Origin: Castanea sativa
Taxonomy: Eukaryota > Streptophyta > Magnoliopsida > Fagales > Fagaceae
Direction: 5' to 3'
DNA: 64,000 nucleotides
Assembly: GCF_040712315.1 (NCBI RefSeq)
Contig: NC_134015.1
Span: 22,631,614 to 22,695,613, forward strand
Below are positions 1-12,043 of the stretch, piece after piece. Under the pieces are notes generated by a model. It was not told where the DNA came from. It saw nothing but the letters and a program-made list of their open reading frames with translations, and made no database searches. The stretch's first letter is position 1. Each line of letters begins with the position of its first letter. The position numbers were made by a program, and so were the translations under genes.

Positions 1-330
1 CTTTTTTTTTCCTCAGATTTGATGGTTCAATTTTCACATTCGACGATACGAGCATAACATTTGACAATACTTTTGTCACATATGGTAGTTCCCTTTTTTT
101 TTTCTCACATTAGATAGTACAAACGTCAAATCTGATTATACTTTTGTCACATTCGGTGACATCCTATTTTTTTCTCACATTTGACAATTTCATTGTCACA
201 TTGGGCTGTACCAACATCATATGTGATCGTACTTTTGTCACATTCAATGGTTTTTTTTTTTTACTCACATTTGACAATTCTATCGTCATATTAAACCATA
301 CCAATATTACATATGGGCGTAACCAGCCCA
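1..330. repeat. Degenerate tandem repeat (about 70-90 bp unit)
   Basis: A phrase built around CTCACATTTGACAAT and CTTTTGTCACATTYG recurs at least three to four times, each copy separated by a T-rich run. The spacing of CTTTTGTCACA is about 71 and then 90 bp, so the units are unequal in length. The short reading frame through it is an artefact of the repeat. The left end is cut by the window edge. Confidence 0.6.
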
Positions 331-419
331 ACCCCATCGAATTATCTAATAATCGACGAATATATATATATATATAACAAAATTACTCCTAAAATATCTA
401 AAATTTATTAAATACCCTT

Positions 420-755
420 TAAAATACTAAAATTACCAAAACACATCCTAACACTCAAAAATTACCAAAATAGACGCAAAACTCTCAAAAATTATTGGGT
501 ATCCTTAAAACCTAAAAAATAATTGAAATGACCCTAAAACCTAAAAAAGACTAAAATACCCTCTAAACCTTAAAAAAAATTGAAATACTCTTAGATACTA
601 AAAAATCGACCTAAATGACCATGAAACCTAAAAAATGACCATAATGCCCCCGAAACCTAGAAACTTACCGAAATACCTTTGAAACCTAAAAAATGGCCAA
701 AGGACCCTTGAAATCTAAAAATGACCAAAATACCTTCTAAAACCTTTATTTGCAA
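420..755. repeat. Degenerate minisatellite, about 30-35 bp unit
   Basis: A pattern close to ACCAAAATACCCTTGAAACC followed by TAAAAAATG recurs about ten times with many substitutions. No protein-coding potential is visible. It adjoins the MITE that starts at 779. Confidence 0.6.
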
Positions 756-778
756 GACCAAAATGATAATAAAAATTT

Positions 779-1134
779 GGACAATGTTTAACTACAAAAT
801 TAGTTGTAGCTTTAGACTACGAAATTGGTTGTAACCTTACTCAATATATTTTTATTGGAAATGAATTTTAACAAATCCACCATTGGATTACATCTTATTC
901 TTATATCCTGCATGCTTGCAAAATTTCAAGAAAATTAAAGATCAACAGCTATGTCATCAATAAATTGTTGAAGTTGCAACTTTTTGCAGTTTAAAATTAT
1001 GAATAAAATATAAGCTTATAGATTATATAGTAAATAATATTCAATTGACACAAAACTTGGCATGTGTGTTAAATTTTTAAAATATGTAGTAATTTTTATT
1101 TTATTGAGTAAGGTTTTTATAGTTAAACTTTGTT
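779..1134. mobile_element. MITE, family shared with 56560-56951
   Basis: The ends are inverted: the left end reads GGACAATGTTTAACTACAAA and the right end is the complement of AACAAAGTTTAAC. The interior matches, in reverse orientation, the element at 56560-56951 (shared stretches around TTTAAAATTATGAATAAAATA and the TTTGTGTCAATTGAATAT-like segment). No coding capacity. The superfamily is not settled; the roughly 8-bp duplication at the other copy suggests hAT or MULE. Confidence 0.6.
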
Positions 1135-3962
1135 CTACAAATTTTATACATCCACTTTATTTGCTTGATTTGAAACCCATTGATTTTAAAATTAATAAAT
1201 TCAAAAAGCCTTGATTTGAAATTCATTGATTTTCAAATTCCTTGTTTGGGTCTTTTTATACAATGAAGGATTTGAAATTCCATTATTTGGATACCTAGAT
1301 TTGGATTTAGATATGGATTTAAGATCAATAAAATATTTTTCCAATTATTATTTTTCTTAAACCTTCTACATTTCAATTTTAGTAACATTTTTTAATAAAT
1401 AAATGAGCTAATAAAAAAGCGATTGATAATCCAATTGACAAGATGATTACTAAAAATCATTCATCATAGCCAACTAAATTTTTTCTTCTTTTGCCAACTA
1501 TTGGTAACTAAAATGTTCAATATCAACATAAAGAGAGAACCCAAATGCATGAGTTTTTTCTCAACATCTAAAATCTCAAACTAAAAAATTGTTTCAAAGT
1601 TCTGAACAGCTAAAAAGTTGTATTTCAAGAGAGAAGATAAAATATCCAAAATGTGTTTTTTACACAAAATTCAAAACAAAGAAGCCATTAATAGACAAAT
1701 TGACAAGATAATGATTAAATATCTTCCATCATAGCCAACTAAAAAAATGTCTCACCAACTCTGGCCAACTAAAATATTTTAAAGAGAGAGAGAGAGAGAG
1801 GGTACCCAAAATGCATGGTTTTTTTTTTAACAACATTAAGAATCTCAAATTAAAAAATTGTTTCAAAGTGGATCTTTTCTACTCTTTTTTCTTTGGCAAG
1901 GCTCAATTGCATAATTTATTGATACTAAATGTTGACGTGTTGTTGTGCAATAGGAGAATTCATCACTTTTTTCCTTCCTCAGTCATAACTTCAATTGCAT
2001 CATCCATATATTTTACACCAACTCTAGGAGCTCTATTCCTCCCACACAAGATCTCAATGTCCTCCAATTGTCAATAAGTTTGTTTTTATAAGCACATGCT
2101 TTTGTATTTTTCTAAGGAGAAAAAAAAAAAAAAAGAAGCAATGAGTTAACTCAAATAAAATAAATTGGACAATAAAACAAAGGAAATGGGGAAAAAAGCA
2201 GGACATTATGTGATGATTCCATAAGTGATAAATTTATGTAGAAATGAAAGGCATTATGTATCTAAATATTTTCTCAAAGTAATCTTTAAACATGGACAAA
2301 ACTTGTTATAGCTTGAAAACTGCAATACCAGGAAGTAGTTAGCACACGGTCATATAGTTGAGTTAGCCCTGGGAAGTAATTCAGTAGAACAAACATCACA
2401 TATTACCCCTCTTGGCCATTTATTTTAAAATATTTTAAATTTTAAATTTCATATTTTGCACAATTGATACATAAACTAATGTAATTTTTTACTTTATTTT
2501 ATTTTTTGCATTGATTGGGCAAATTTTGGGTGTTATAATATTTTTGCTCTCTGGATCTGAATGCTCTATGAAATCATTTTTCCACAAGTTTATATACGAA
2601 AGGATAAATAATTCATGAGTTCTATTTGTATATGCCATAGATGGTCCAACGAAAACATACCACCTACTTGCACTTGGAGCTAAATCCTAAATATAGTGTT
2701 TTTTACCTCATAATAACAATAACTTGAAATGATATACAACCCAATTTCATGTACTACAAACAAGTCTCTTATTGTAAAGTATCTAAAGGAAGCTGAAAAA
2801 CTACAAAGAAATCCATTATAAGTATCTTCACTTCTACTTACTCTGCTACTTGCTCATCATAAGAAGGAAAAAATTCATTTACAAAGAAATCCACTACAAT
2901 GTATTTCTTCACATCTATATTTGAATACCATCATGGCAATAATTGAAAAAAGGACCATCATGTAGATCTTACAATTGGTCTACATGTCTGGATTTTTCAT
3001 TCCTAAGTTCTCAACATGGCAACTTCTGACTTGTAGGAATTTATTATTGTCCCTTTTGCAGCTCAAGTGGTAACTAAAGTATTTGCATTTACATGGTATA
3101 ACTATCAACACTTAGAAAAATGAGATGCTCATAAGAGTACACCCCGTTGCATAGAGAATTTTGGTAGTTTTCTGTACATCAAAGGGGAATGTATCAAATA
3201 AAGCATATAATAAAGACATTATGACTAAAGTGATAAACACAAAAGGAACACAAGAGTTATAAATAAATCAATATCCTTAAAATTTATAAAAGAATATTGA
3301 TAAGTTTTTGATAAGGTCCAACTCAAAGATTCACGCCTTTTGACAGCAAGTTTTTTTCCAACTAATTTGTTAATTTATTTTTTTGATAAGTAATTTTATT
3401 AAAAAGTTCAACTACTTTATTATGTAGTTTCTTTTATAGGTAAGTTCTACACACGCCTCTAAAGAGCACCAAGTCAAGCACATCTGTGCTACACCATATT
3501 TCCAAAGGTCACAAGTTTAGCATATTGTAACTAAAAGGCTACTACAATGGTTTATAAAAAAAAAATTTGTGATCCACGGTGGCGTTTCACCATAAAAGTT
3601 AACAATAAATTCTTGCTCTCCAAATTAGTGAGTTAACCATTGTCCTTCCTAAAGATCAAATATTTACAATATTTTAATAGTTGCAAGTCAAAACTATAAC
3701 AGCCTAAATCTAAGAGTTAGCCATAGAGTACCAGGGCCATTAAGGTCAAAGCAAGTTTTAACGCTTTGCATAATGAAAGTACCATTGAGAACTTCAAGAA
3801 ATGAAGAAAGGCATCAACTTTTGGAGGTACAATCAAATTAATCATGTCAATCAGGTTTAAGAAAAAAATTTCATGTATCAAGCATTTTCATGTTAATAAA
3901 TAACAAAAAAAGAAAAGTAACAACAATAAATGAAGACACAATTTGATGTATCTTATTTATAC
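1135..3962. other. AT-rich intergenic DNA, no supported gene
   Basis: AT-rich sequence with homopolymer runs and a short (GA)n tract near 1785-1801. A short stretch on the minus strand around 1960-2075 resembles the acidic linker found in plant Myb/SANT-like transposon-associated proteins (residues like IEILCGRNRAPRVGVKYMDD). It is too short to assign. No exon structure or transposon boundary could be supported elsewhere. Confidence 0.5.
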
Positions 3963-4328
3963 CTTTAAACTTATGAACCAGATCAATACCGTCAACAACC
4001 CGAATTCGTGAATCTGCAGATGTGATGAGAACTTTTGATGAACTACCTGGAGCAAACTGTTTAGATAAACTGATCAGCAACTGAAAAGTATCAACCAAAC
4101 TTGTCTCTCAAAGTAAGCATACACACCATCTTTCCAAGTGAGCTGAACAAGGAGAGAGTAAAATAGAAAGAAATCGGCAAGCTAATTGTAGTTGAATTTA
4201 TAATAATCTCATAAAAAGCACAAGATGGTAGAGCCACCAGATTACCTGGAAACCAGAGATTTTCTTGTGATGAGATTTCTTCTTCTTGTTCTGCAAATTG
4301 ATTTGGCTTTTTTGTTTCAACTTATTCT
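3963..4328 (-). pseudogene. WD40-repeat protein fragment (WDR44-like), two exons
   Basis: Two adjacent exons with canonical splice sites lie on the minus strand. Exon A (4328-4246, 83 nt) encodes a basic stretch ending in KKKKSHHKKISGFQ. Exon B (4056-3963, 94 nt) encodes FAPGSSSKVLITSADSRIRV continuing VDGIDLVHKFKG. Spliced together they give the motif 'basic linker - ITGFQF.PG..SKV.ITSADS.IR' found in plant WD40 proteins related to WDR44. The frame is continuous across the junction. I could find neither the preceding exon (the WD blocks with DGKVRIW) nor the following one, so this looks like a partial duplicate rather than a functional gene. A real gene with very long flanking introns remains possible. 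Confidence 0.55.
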
Positions 4329-4992
4329 CTGAAAGTATGATCAGATAAAGAAGTTATTAACAGTTAGTGCACAAAAAACTTGACTAAACCAACCATGCAC
4401 ACACAAAGAGCTTTCTAAACTAGTACTAGATGTATTGTATAAATAGCAACTCCCCTTATGTGAATCAACTAGTGCACCCTTCAGAAACCAACAAATTTCT
4501 TGAGTCAATTGAAGAATTTTATTTTATATAACTTGAACTTTAGTCTTTGATATCAATAGTATTCATGATACCAATTTAGTGTAGAAGTCACCTTACTGTA
4601 TTGGCAAACAGAGCAACTATTACTACCATTTAATGAGAAGCGAATCTCATGGACATAAACCTCAAGAGTTCTTTTGCATTATGCATAACTGTCCTCATAT
4701 TATGAAGTCCTAGATGAAAATTACAGTGCAAACATTGTTGTACCCATCAATATCATATTTGTTGCAAAAATGCAAACTATTTAAGTTCTCTGCTTTTATA
4801 AATTACTACATCATTTTTTTCTTTTCTTTTTTTGTGCTGAATTACTACGTCTATTGGGATAGCTTGTTTCAATTTTTTTATGGAAGAAAGATGTTGTAAG
4901 TCTCTAGAATTATTACTACTTTCATACGAAGGTTCCATAAGTTCTTATTTTGACTGTTTATTATCATTTTCAAGGGTTTACATGTGGAAACT

Positions 4993-5024
<32 letters not shown>

Positions 5025-6984
5025 AGTTATCATGATAGTTTCCACTTGTAGACTTTTGGACCAATCAAGGCTATTTCTCTAAAAAGACACTAAGAACATG
5101 AGTTAATCATTAACATAGAATACTAGACATGATTTTCTTTCTTTTCTAGATTAATTAAGACATTATCCTCAGGCTCAAATGCAAAGCTCGGCCAAGCATA
5201 GCTATTGCCATGACATGAAGCTAACCGAATCCAAACACATCAAAAACATTACAATTGTCTATTAAATAACTAAGGAAAGGAAACATTATGCTCAGAGGAA
5301 AAAATAAATAAATGAATAAACAAAAGCCCTTTTTGGCATTTTTACAAACATGTATACATGCATAATAAGCACTCTTATAAAAAAAATTTAAAAAAAAAAT
5401 AAAACTCAAACTTTAAATGAAAAAAATCCTCCATCCTGAATCCTATTTACTAACTCAATCACAATTCAACATTATCTTCTCACATCATAAAATCCAATAA
5501 AATCAAAAGAAGAAAGAGAGGAAATGAACCTTATGGCATGTACATGTCAAATATCAATTACATGGCATAAATTTCTATTATTAATTGAATTGAAAAAACC
5601 AAAGAAATTTTTTTTCTCAAACAGATACATGACCTACAAAGAATTAAAGAACCCATATTTTGCCAATCTAGAGGTAGGGATCTAGACTATGAAATACCAA
5701 CTTGAGGATGGTTGGTTAGCCCGTTAGAGTCGGAAATTTCTTCTACTGGATATGGATTTGTTTTCTTGAAGAACAAATTTTTTTTGCCATAAAAATCACT
5801 GCTTGATCTCAGGTACTACGATTTCTCCCCACTCAATAGGGCAAGAAACGACAGAATCGTATTGTAGAGACAAATTACCTGCAACAACCTATTTCTATCT
5901 TCAAGCTGCTTCTGATTTGCTGATCGAAAACGTTCTTAAAATTTTGTAGCTTTTTTTTAGATTATATACAATGACCTACTTTACCAATAACCGGTTTCCA
6001 TTATAATTATGTGAATGGCCAAGATTGAAACAATTATAAATTAATGGTTAGGATTGGGGATGGTACAGTAGAATCGCGTTATGTTATAGTTATTGATTTT
6101 TGATAATTTTGATATTTTGCAAACATGTAAGATATAATAAGAATCTAATCGAAAGATGAAATTGTGTGTGCATGTATATATATAATAGAAAATTATTTTA
6201 TGGTGCAACAGTAACAAATATTATACTATGTGTAATTTGAACAACCATTGTTTTACATGATGTTTGGTAAAAGTTGAGTGATTTGAATAGTAATGCTTCA
6301 ACAAATGTGTTATACCCACAACAATTGCCTCATCAAGGCCCCGGTAGTACACACATCGACACCAGGTGTAGGCTTATTCATTCTCCTAGAGAGAGTAGAT
6401 GCAAAGGTTCAGATCGAATTCCAACCGCAAGGCCTTCCATTAGTCTTTTCTCTCTCCACTTTCTGTCTATTTTAGCATAAGGTTCTAGTTTTTATATTTT
6501 ACGCAACCACTTTTTGAAAACACTTACATAAGATTATGTATTCAACATTATATTTTAATTACATAACATTTTTTTATTCTTTTTTATTACTCCCTTCGTC
6601 CCTGTTTGTTTGTCCTTTATTCCATTTTGGGATGTCCTAAAATATTGTCATGTTTCTAAAAAAATAAAATTCACTAATTTACTAATATTCCTATTATACC
6701 CCTACCTTTTTTTCAAAACTATTTGAAAAGAATACTAACAAATATTTAAAAAATCAATCTAATTGGGACATATTTTTAGTTGCCTTATTAAGAATAAGGT
6801 CTATTTAGATACCGCTTATTTTGCTGAAACTGAAAATTTATTGTAAAAGTACTGTAAATAAAGGTAAAAGTTAGCTGAAATAGTATAGTAGGACCCCATA
6901 AATGTAGAAAAAAAATAATAAAATACAAAACCGTGTATATTTACTTTGGAAAAAGTTTTATCGAATATTAAAAAATTTTACAAC
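4329..6984. other. AT-rich intergenic DNA, no supported gene
   Basis: Contains a (GAT)n hairpin at 4978-5052 and short AT-rich tracts. The overlapping reading frames near 6274-6480 carry no recognisable domain. From about 6795 to 6915 there is half of a common plant MITE-like motif (GTCTATTTAGATACCGCTTA, then GTAAAAGTTAGCTGAAATAG) without a clear partner end. Confidence 0.5.
4978..5052. repeat. (GAT)n microsatellite in the loop of an inverted repeat
   Basis: About ten GAT/ATG triplets are flanked by inverted arms: left ACATGTGGAAACTATGATGA, right the complement of ATCATGATAGTTTCCACTTG. The structure could be a small foldback element. Confidence 0.6.
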
Positions 6985-7149
6985 TTTTTTAATTTTTCAT
7001 AAAATATTTCTAGAAATGAATGACTTAAGGCGAACCCTCTTGGACTTAGAATTTGTTCCAATGCAATTTTTTTAATTTTTCATAAAATATTTCTAAAAAT
7101 GAATGACTTAAGGCGAACACTCTTGGACTTAGAGTTTGTTCCAATGGCA
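6985..7149. repeat. 83-bp direct tandem duplication
   Basis: Two near-identical copies of a segment containing AATTTTTCATAAAATATTTC and GACTTAAGGCGAAC follow each other with a period of 83 bp and a handful of differences. It lies just left of the MULE at 7282. Confidence 0.75.
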
Positions 7150-7281
7150 GCCAACCATGAGACATAATTTCCTAGTCCACGTCAACAACACCTAGAAAAA
7201 ACTCGTTGGAGAGAGGGCCCACGAAAGAGATCTTACTTTCCTTTAAAAATAAAAATAAAAATAAGAAAATAGAAGCTCTGT

Positions 7282-8302
7282 GGACGAAATAGCAAAATAA
7301 CCCTCAGTTTCTAACTATATAGTTAGCAGGCCCGGTTTGCAAACTATATCATAAACTAGCATCTCGAGTCTAAAAGACTCGATTTTGGGCTATAAATCGA
7401 GTGTTTAATGCTCGATTTTTATAGTCTAATTTCATCTGATGTGGCATATTTTCCACGTGACGTCTAGTTGGAAATCGAGTATCTGAAACTCGATTTATAT
7501 CCTTTAAAATATCCTCTTCTTTCTCTTTATTTTTTCTGGGTTTCACTCTCTTCTCACCTGATCTGATCTGCTTCTTTCTTCCTCTTCCACGCTGATCTGC
7601 CCAGCCGCCAGCCGCCGCCGACCCACGCGAACCCAGGCCGCCGCGCCTCAGGTCGCGCGACCCAGGCCTCCGCGCCCCAGGTCGCGCGAACCTGGGGCGC
7701 GGCGGCCAGTCGCGACCTAGGTTCGCGCCGCTGGGCGCGACCCTGGCCGCCGCGCCCCAGGTTCACGCGACCTTGGGCGCGGAGGCCTGGGTCGCGCCCA
7801 GGCAACGCGAACCTGGGTCGCGCCCCAGGTCGCGCGACCCGGGCCTCCGCGCCCCAGGTAGCGCGAACCTGGGGCGCGGCGGCCTGGGTCGCGCCCAGGC
7901 CGCGCGACCCAGGTCACCGTGGATCTGGGCAATGGTTTTATTTTTATTTTTTTTTGTGCGTACTGGGTTCTGCGTGATCTTCCCATGGTGATGAATTTTG
8001 ATGGTTGTCGTGATGAATTTTGATGGCTGCTGTGTATTTCAGGAACAGATGGTAAAAGACTTGGATTTAATTTTTTTTGGGTTTGTAAATCGAGTCTTTA
8101 AGACTCGATTTTCAGGTATATTCCACGTGGAAAAAATGCCACATCAGACAGAATTAGACTATAAAAATCGAGCATTAAAGACTCGATTTATAGCCCCAAA
8201 ATCGAGTCTTTTAGACTCGAGATGCTAGTTTATGATATAGTTTGCAAACCGGGCCTGCTAACTATATAGTTAGAAACTGAGGGTTATTTTGCTATTTCGT
8301 CC
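7282..8302. mobile_element. Mutator-like element with GC-rich core (copy 1)
   Basis: A 1021-bp element with long terminal inverted repeats (over 200 bp) that begin GGACGAAATAGCAAAATAAC. It is flanked by an exact 9-bp target-site duplication AAGCTCTGT at 7273-7281 and 8303-8311, the hallmark of MULEs. The arms contain several small palindromes of the form AATCGAG-N-CTCGATT. The core (about 7590-7925) is extremely GC-rich, made of repeated CGCGCGACCCAGGC and CCCCAGGTCGCG words in both orientations, so long open frames there are artefacts. No transposase is present, so it is non-autonomous. The copy at 16627-17529 belongs to the same family, with its core in the opposite orientation. Confidence 0.88.
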
Positions 8303-8379
8303 AAGCTCTGTCTACCCCCAGTTGGATTGCCACTTGAATCTAGAGCTAATTAGTTCTCCTTGAAATGCGTTGAGGCACA

Positions 8380-8490
8380 ACAATTCACACACACACACAA
8401 ACATATATATATATGCGCGTGTTAAAACTCAAAATTAAGAGAAATTTAAATTATATATATATAATATATATAAATTATATATATATATGT
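8380..8490. repeat. CA and AT microsatellites
   Basis: A (CA)n tract followed by (AT)n, then two imperfect copies of a TTAAAAGTCAAAATTAAGAG-type segment with AT tracts between them. Confidence 0.6.
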
Positions 8491-8575
8491 TAAAAGTCAA
8501 AATTAAGAGAAATTTAAATTATAATCTAAACTTAATTTCAATTGAAGTCCAATTGTAAACTATGTATCCCATTTA

Positions 8576-8895
8576 GGCTGAGTTTGGATACAGCTTCTTC
8601 CGCGTCTGCGTCTGCGTTTTTTGTTTTTTTTTTTTTTTTTTTCTTCTTCTTCTGCTGCTGCAGCACGGGTCAGGGGGACAAGGCTACTGTTCATGTTACT
8701 GTGCATGAACAGTAGCCGCATTTGCTGACTTTCAGCACATTTGTGGGTCCTGTGTACTGTTCATGGGACCCACAAACTTCACTTTACAGAATTTTTTTTA
8801 TTAAAAATGGGTCCCACAGTACTATTCACACATTTAAAAATTATTTTGCTACAGTGTTTTCAGTTTTCAGCAATAAGCTCTATCCAAACGGACCC
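8576..8895. mobile_element. Tourist-like MITE (PIF/Harbinger)
   Basis: A 320-bp element flanked by the trinucleotide TTA on both sides (8573-8575 and 8896-8898). Its imperfect terminal inverted repeats read GGCTGAGTTTGGATACAGCT on the left and, on the complementary strand of the right end, GGGTCCGTTTGGATAGAGCT. Inside are inner palindromes such as GCTACTGTTCATG..CATGAACAGTAGC and GTGGGTCC..GGACCCAC. No coding capacity. Confidence 0.8.
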
Positions 8896-9465
8896 TTAAT
8901 TTTTAATTTTTGTGTCAAATAAACTATTGTGAGTAAAAATTGAAAAGTCTAAATCCAATTAAATTCTAAATTAGATTTCAATTTGAGTCCAATTTTGAGT
9001 CACGTGTCTATCTAATTTAAGTCACTTCACGTGTCTCTTTTGAATCACTCTTTTATTTTATTTATAATATAAAAATAATGATAATATCACTGTAAACACA
9101 AAATTCTTAATAGTAGAAAATCAAACAATTGAAAAAGTGTTTCACAAATATAATTTTATATTAATCAAATAGTGAGTACAATCTTTGTTTCGATCCTTTT
9201 ACAAAAGAATACTCCTCTAATTCTATCTTCTTTGAACTTGACTTGAACAAGAAATGCTCTTAGCTTTGGTTGGAAGATGGATTGAACAGTCTTTACAACA
9301 AATCTTTGGCTTTGAGCTTGTTAGAGATTTGTTGTTCTTCAAGTCCTTCAAATGTTCTTCAAAGATTCTTGGATTTTAGGTTGAAATTATTTGGTGCTTT
9401 AGAGACAGAATTTATCTAGAGTTTTGGCTTCTTGAAAACTTGGTGTTGAAAATGAGAGGGGATGT
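8896..9465. other. AT-rich flank, possible older LTR remnant
   Basis: Sequence around 9180-9460 and its continuation at 11126-11430 reads as one interrupted unit once the solo LTR is removed. It resembles LTR promoter/leader sequence, but no ends or coding part are visible. Confidence 0.35.
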
Positions 9466-11125
9466 TGTGGACACAAGGGGAGAGTCGCCACCTAGTTTTT
9501 GCAATAGTCTAGGAACCATATATATAGCATCCCTTCGAGGAAGGACCTTTTGATCTTACTACTAGAGATATAGATTCGGAGTTTAGGTATGCTCTTGGGA
9601 AAGTGTTAGGCACCCAAGATCGCCCAACCCTAAGGTTAGCCTCCCATCATTCTGTCTTATACCTTAACCCTATTAAAAACTAACTCAACACTTGTGTCCT
9701 AAATTCACACACACACTAACATGCATCTAACATACAACATGACATCTTTCATCCCAAAATAAACATACTTATCTATCCACCAAACAAAAGAGAGCCAAAA
9801 CATACAAAAGAAATCCTAGCATTCATCTAGCATGTGAAAACCCCATCATACATCTAAAACAAGGCAGAAAGCATATCATCAAACACAACGCATATCACTA
9901 ACCAGGCATTAACACATTAGAAACCCTAGTCGTACATCTAAGCATGTTTCATCATATCATTGAAATAAAACCAAAACACAAATGCATGGACATTTCTAAT
10001 GCATGACTTACCCTTTATTTATCTCTCAGTAACACAACACCTATGGCATTGATGAATAAGCATGTGAATGAATGGTATGGTATCAAAACGAAGGAAAACT
10101 CTTATCTAGCATGTGATAGCAAACAAATATATAAGACAGAGGTACAGGCATGTATAAACATGTGAGCAAACTTTAAAAAATGGGGGGGGGGGGGGGGAAG
10201 CATGTTGAACAAACCTAGCAAACATCATGAGGAATCTAGATTAGGGTTTCTGGACAAGTGCCTTCATACCCAACCAGAGGCTTGCGTACACAGGATTTAA
10301 CCATGCTCATGACATGCATGCCTGGGACTTGTTCAAGAACCCTAACCCAAAAACCCAAAATAGAAAACAAAGCACATACAAAAACCTAATTCTAACTATC
10401 TAGCATGCTCAAAACACAACAAAATTATAAAACTAATATAAGCAAACATATAAAAACCTAGACTGCACAAAGAAGCAAGATTAAAACTAAAAAGAAAGAA
10501 AAAAAGGAAGAAAGAAAGAATACCTTAAAGCAAAAGTTCCTAAGCTTGATTTTAATCGTTCCCCTCAGTTAAATCTATCGCAATTCAATAAAATAGTGAT
10601 TGGAAACTTTAAACTCAAAGGATTGGGACCAGAAAATGTCCCAATCAAATAAAAATTACTTGAGGGTGTTTTGTAAAAAACTTCCTTTTGATTCACTATT
10701 TTCTGATGAATCCTAGGTTTTTCCTATGAGATTTCTATGTGTCTTGAAAATGTACCATATAAAGATTTTTTTAGTTGAAAAAATGTGGTTTGGAACGGCT
10801 CCTAGACAATGTGGGATTCATTCCAAATCTCAGTCATTATTGTAGAAAACTTGTCTTTCATATACTTCTAAAACCCTAACTACATAGCAGGAATGTGCCT
10901 ACCTACGCATGCTTTGGCCCGCGTACACAGGCCAATGGCCACTTTGGTCATTTTATTTTCAAAAATAGATTTTTGCTTATTTAAAACGTTATATTTTCCA
11001 TTTTAACACTATTCAAGTCAATTTAATATCTGATTGGGCTCCAAACTAGCTTTAGGTCTTAGAGTTTAAGCATCATTAGAGAATAGGAGCCCAAGTTGTA
11101 AGGAGTACAAAATGTGATGTCTACA
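9466..11125 (-). mobile_element. Solo LTR of a Ty3/gypsy-type element
   Basis: A 1660-bp sequence starting TGTGGACACAAGGGGAG and ending GTGATGTCTACA, with the TG...CA ends of an LTR. It is flanked by near-identical pentamers (GATGT at 9461-9465 and GATGC at 11126-11130). It matches over its full length the LTR at 43828-45470, which still has internal gag-like sequence attached. No internal domain is present here, so it is best explained as a solo LTR left by recombination. Strand follows the orientation of the related element. It contains a poly-G run at about 10182-10198. Confidence 0.75.
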
Positions 11126-11974
11126 GATGCCCTCTATTTATAGTAGTTTCAAAGGATAAACTCCATTTTGAATTGATATGCTTGAAAATATGTAGTACTC
11201 TGATTGGCCCAAATTTTGCTTAGAGATAATTATCTCTATTAATCTATTTTGATAAAGATAATAATCAACAAAGATAAATAACTATCTCTATTTTATTTAT
11301 TTATTTTAATAAAGATAATTACCCATCAATTTTAAATAGAAAATTTATCTTTATTTTATTAATTATTTCAAGAAAGATAAATTATCCATAAATTTTGAAT
11401 AGGAAATTTATCTTTATCTTATAAGAATGCTTAGATACAGTACCTTAGGTTCCCCTCTTGAAATTAAGCCACCTGTCAAATTAAAAAAAAAAAAAGCAAA
11501 CGGCGTTAAAAATACTCTTTCTTTTTTCTCCTTTGACCTGTAACAAATCCAATGGCTTACGCTTCAGATCTCTCAAACTGCTCACCCTCAATCTTAGAAG
11601 CACCAATGGCTTTAGATCTCTCATTCAAATCTCTCAAACTTCTCACACTCAATCTCAGAATCATCGATGGCTTTAGATCTCTCAAAAAAATCTCGTAAGA
11701 ACCTCAAATGGGATTTGGAGCTTTATACCAGGAAACGACCTTTTTGGATTGCTCCTTCCATTTAAGTGGCTCTATTGATCTTTATTGTTAGGGATGGCAA
11801 TTTCTACCCACCCGCGGGTACCCAGCCTGATAAAGAATAGGGTTAAGTTTGAGTTTTTTTTTTTTTTTTTTTAAACCCGAAACGGGTCCGAGTTTTGGTA
11901 AAAACCTGACCCAAACCCGAACCCAACCCGACCCGGTTAGATAAATGAAAAATTACAAAAAAAAAAAAACCTAC

Positions 11975-11975
11975 C

Positions 11976-12040
<65 letters not shown>
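11975..12040. repeat. (AT)n microsatellite
   Basis: An almost uninterrupted TA dinucleotide tract of about 65 bp inside the nested hAT element. Confidence 0.9.

Positions 12041-12043
<3 letters not shown>

Noticed and set aside
7554..7991. Open frames on both strands rich in Arg, Gly, Pro and Ala
   Set aside because: They arise from the GC-rich repeated core of a MULE; low-complexity composition, no start context and no domain.
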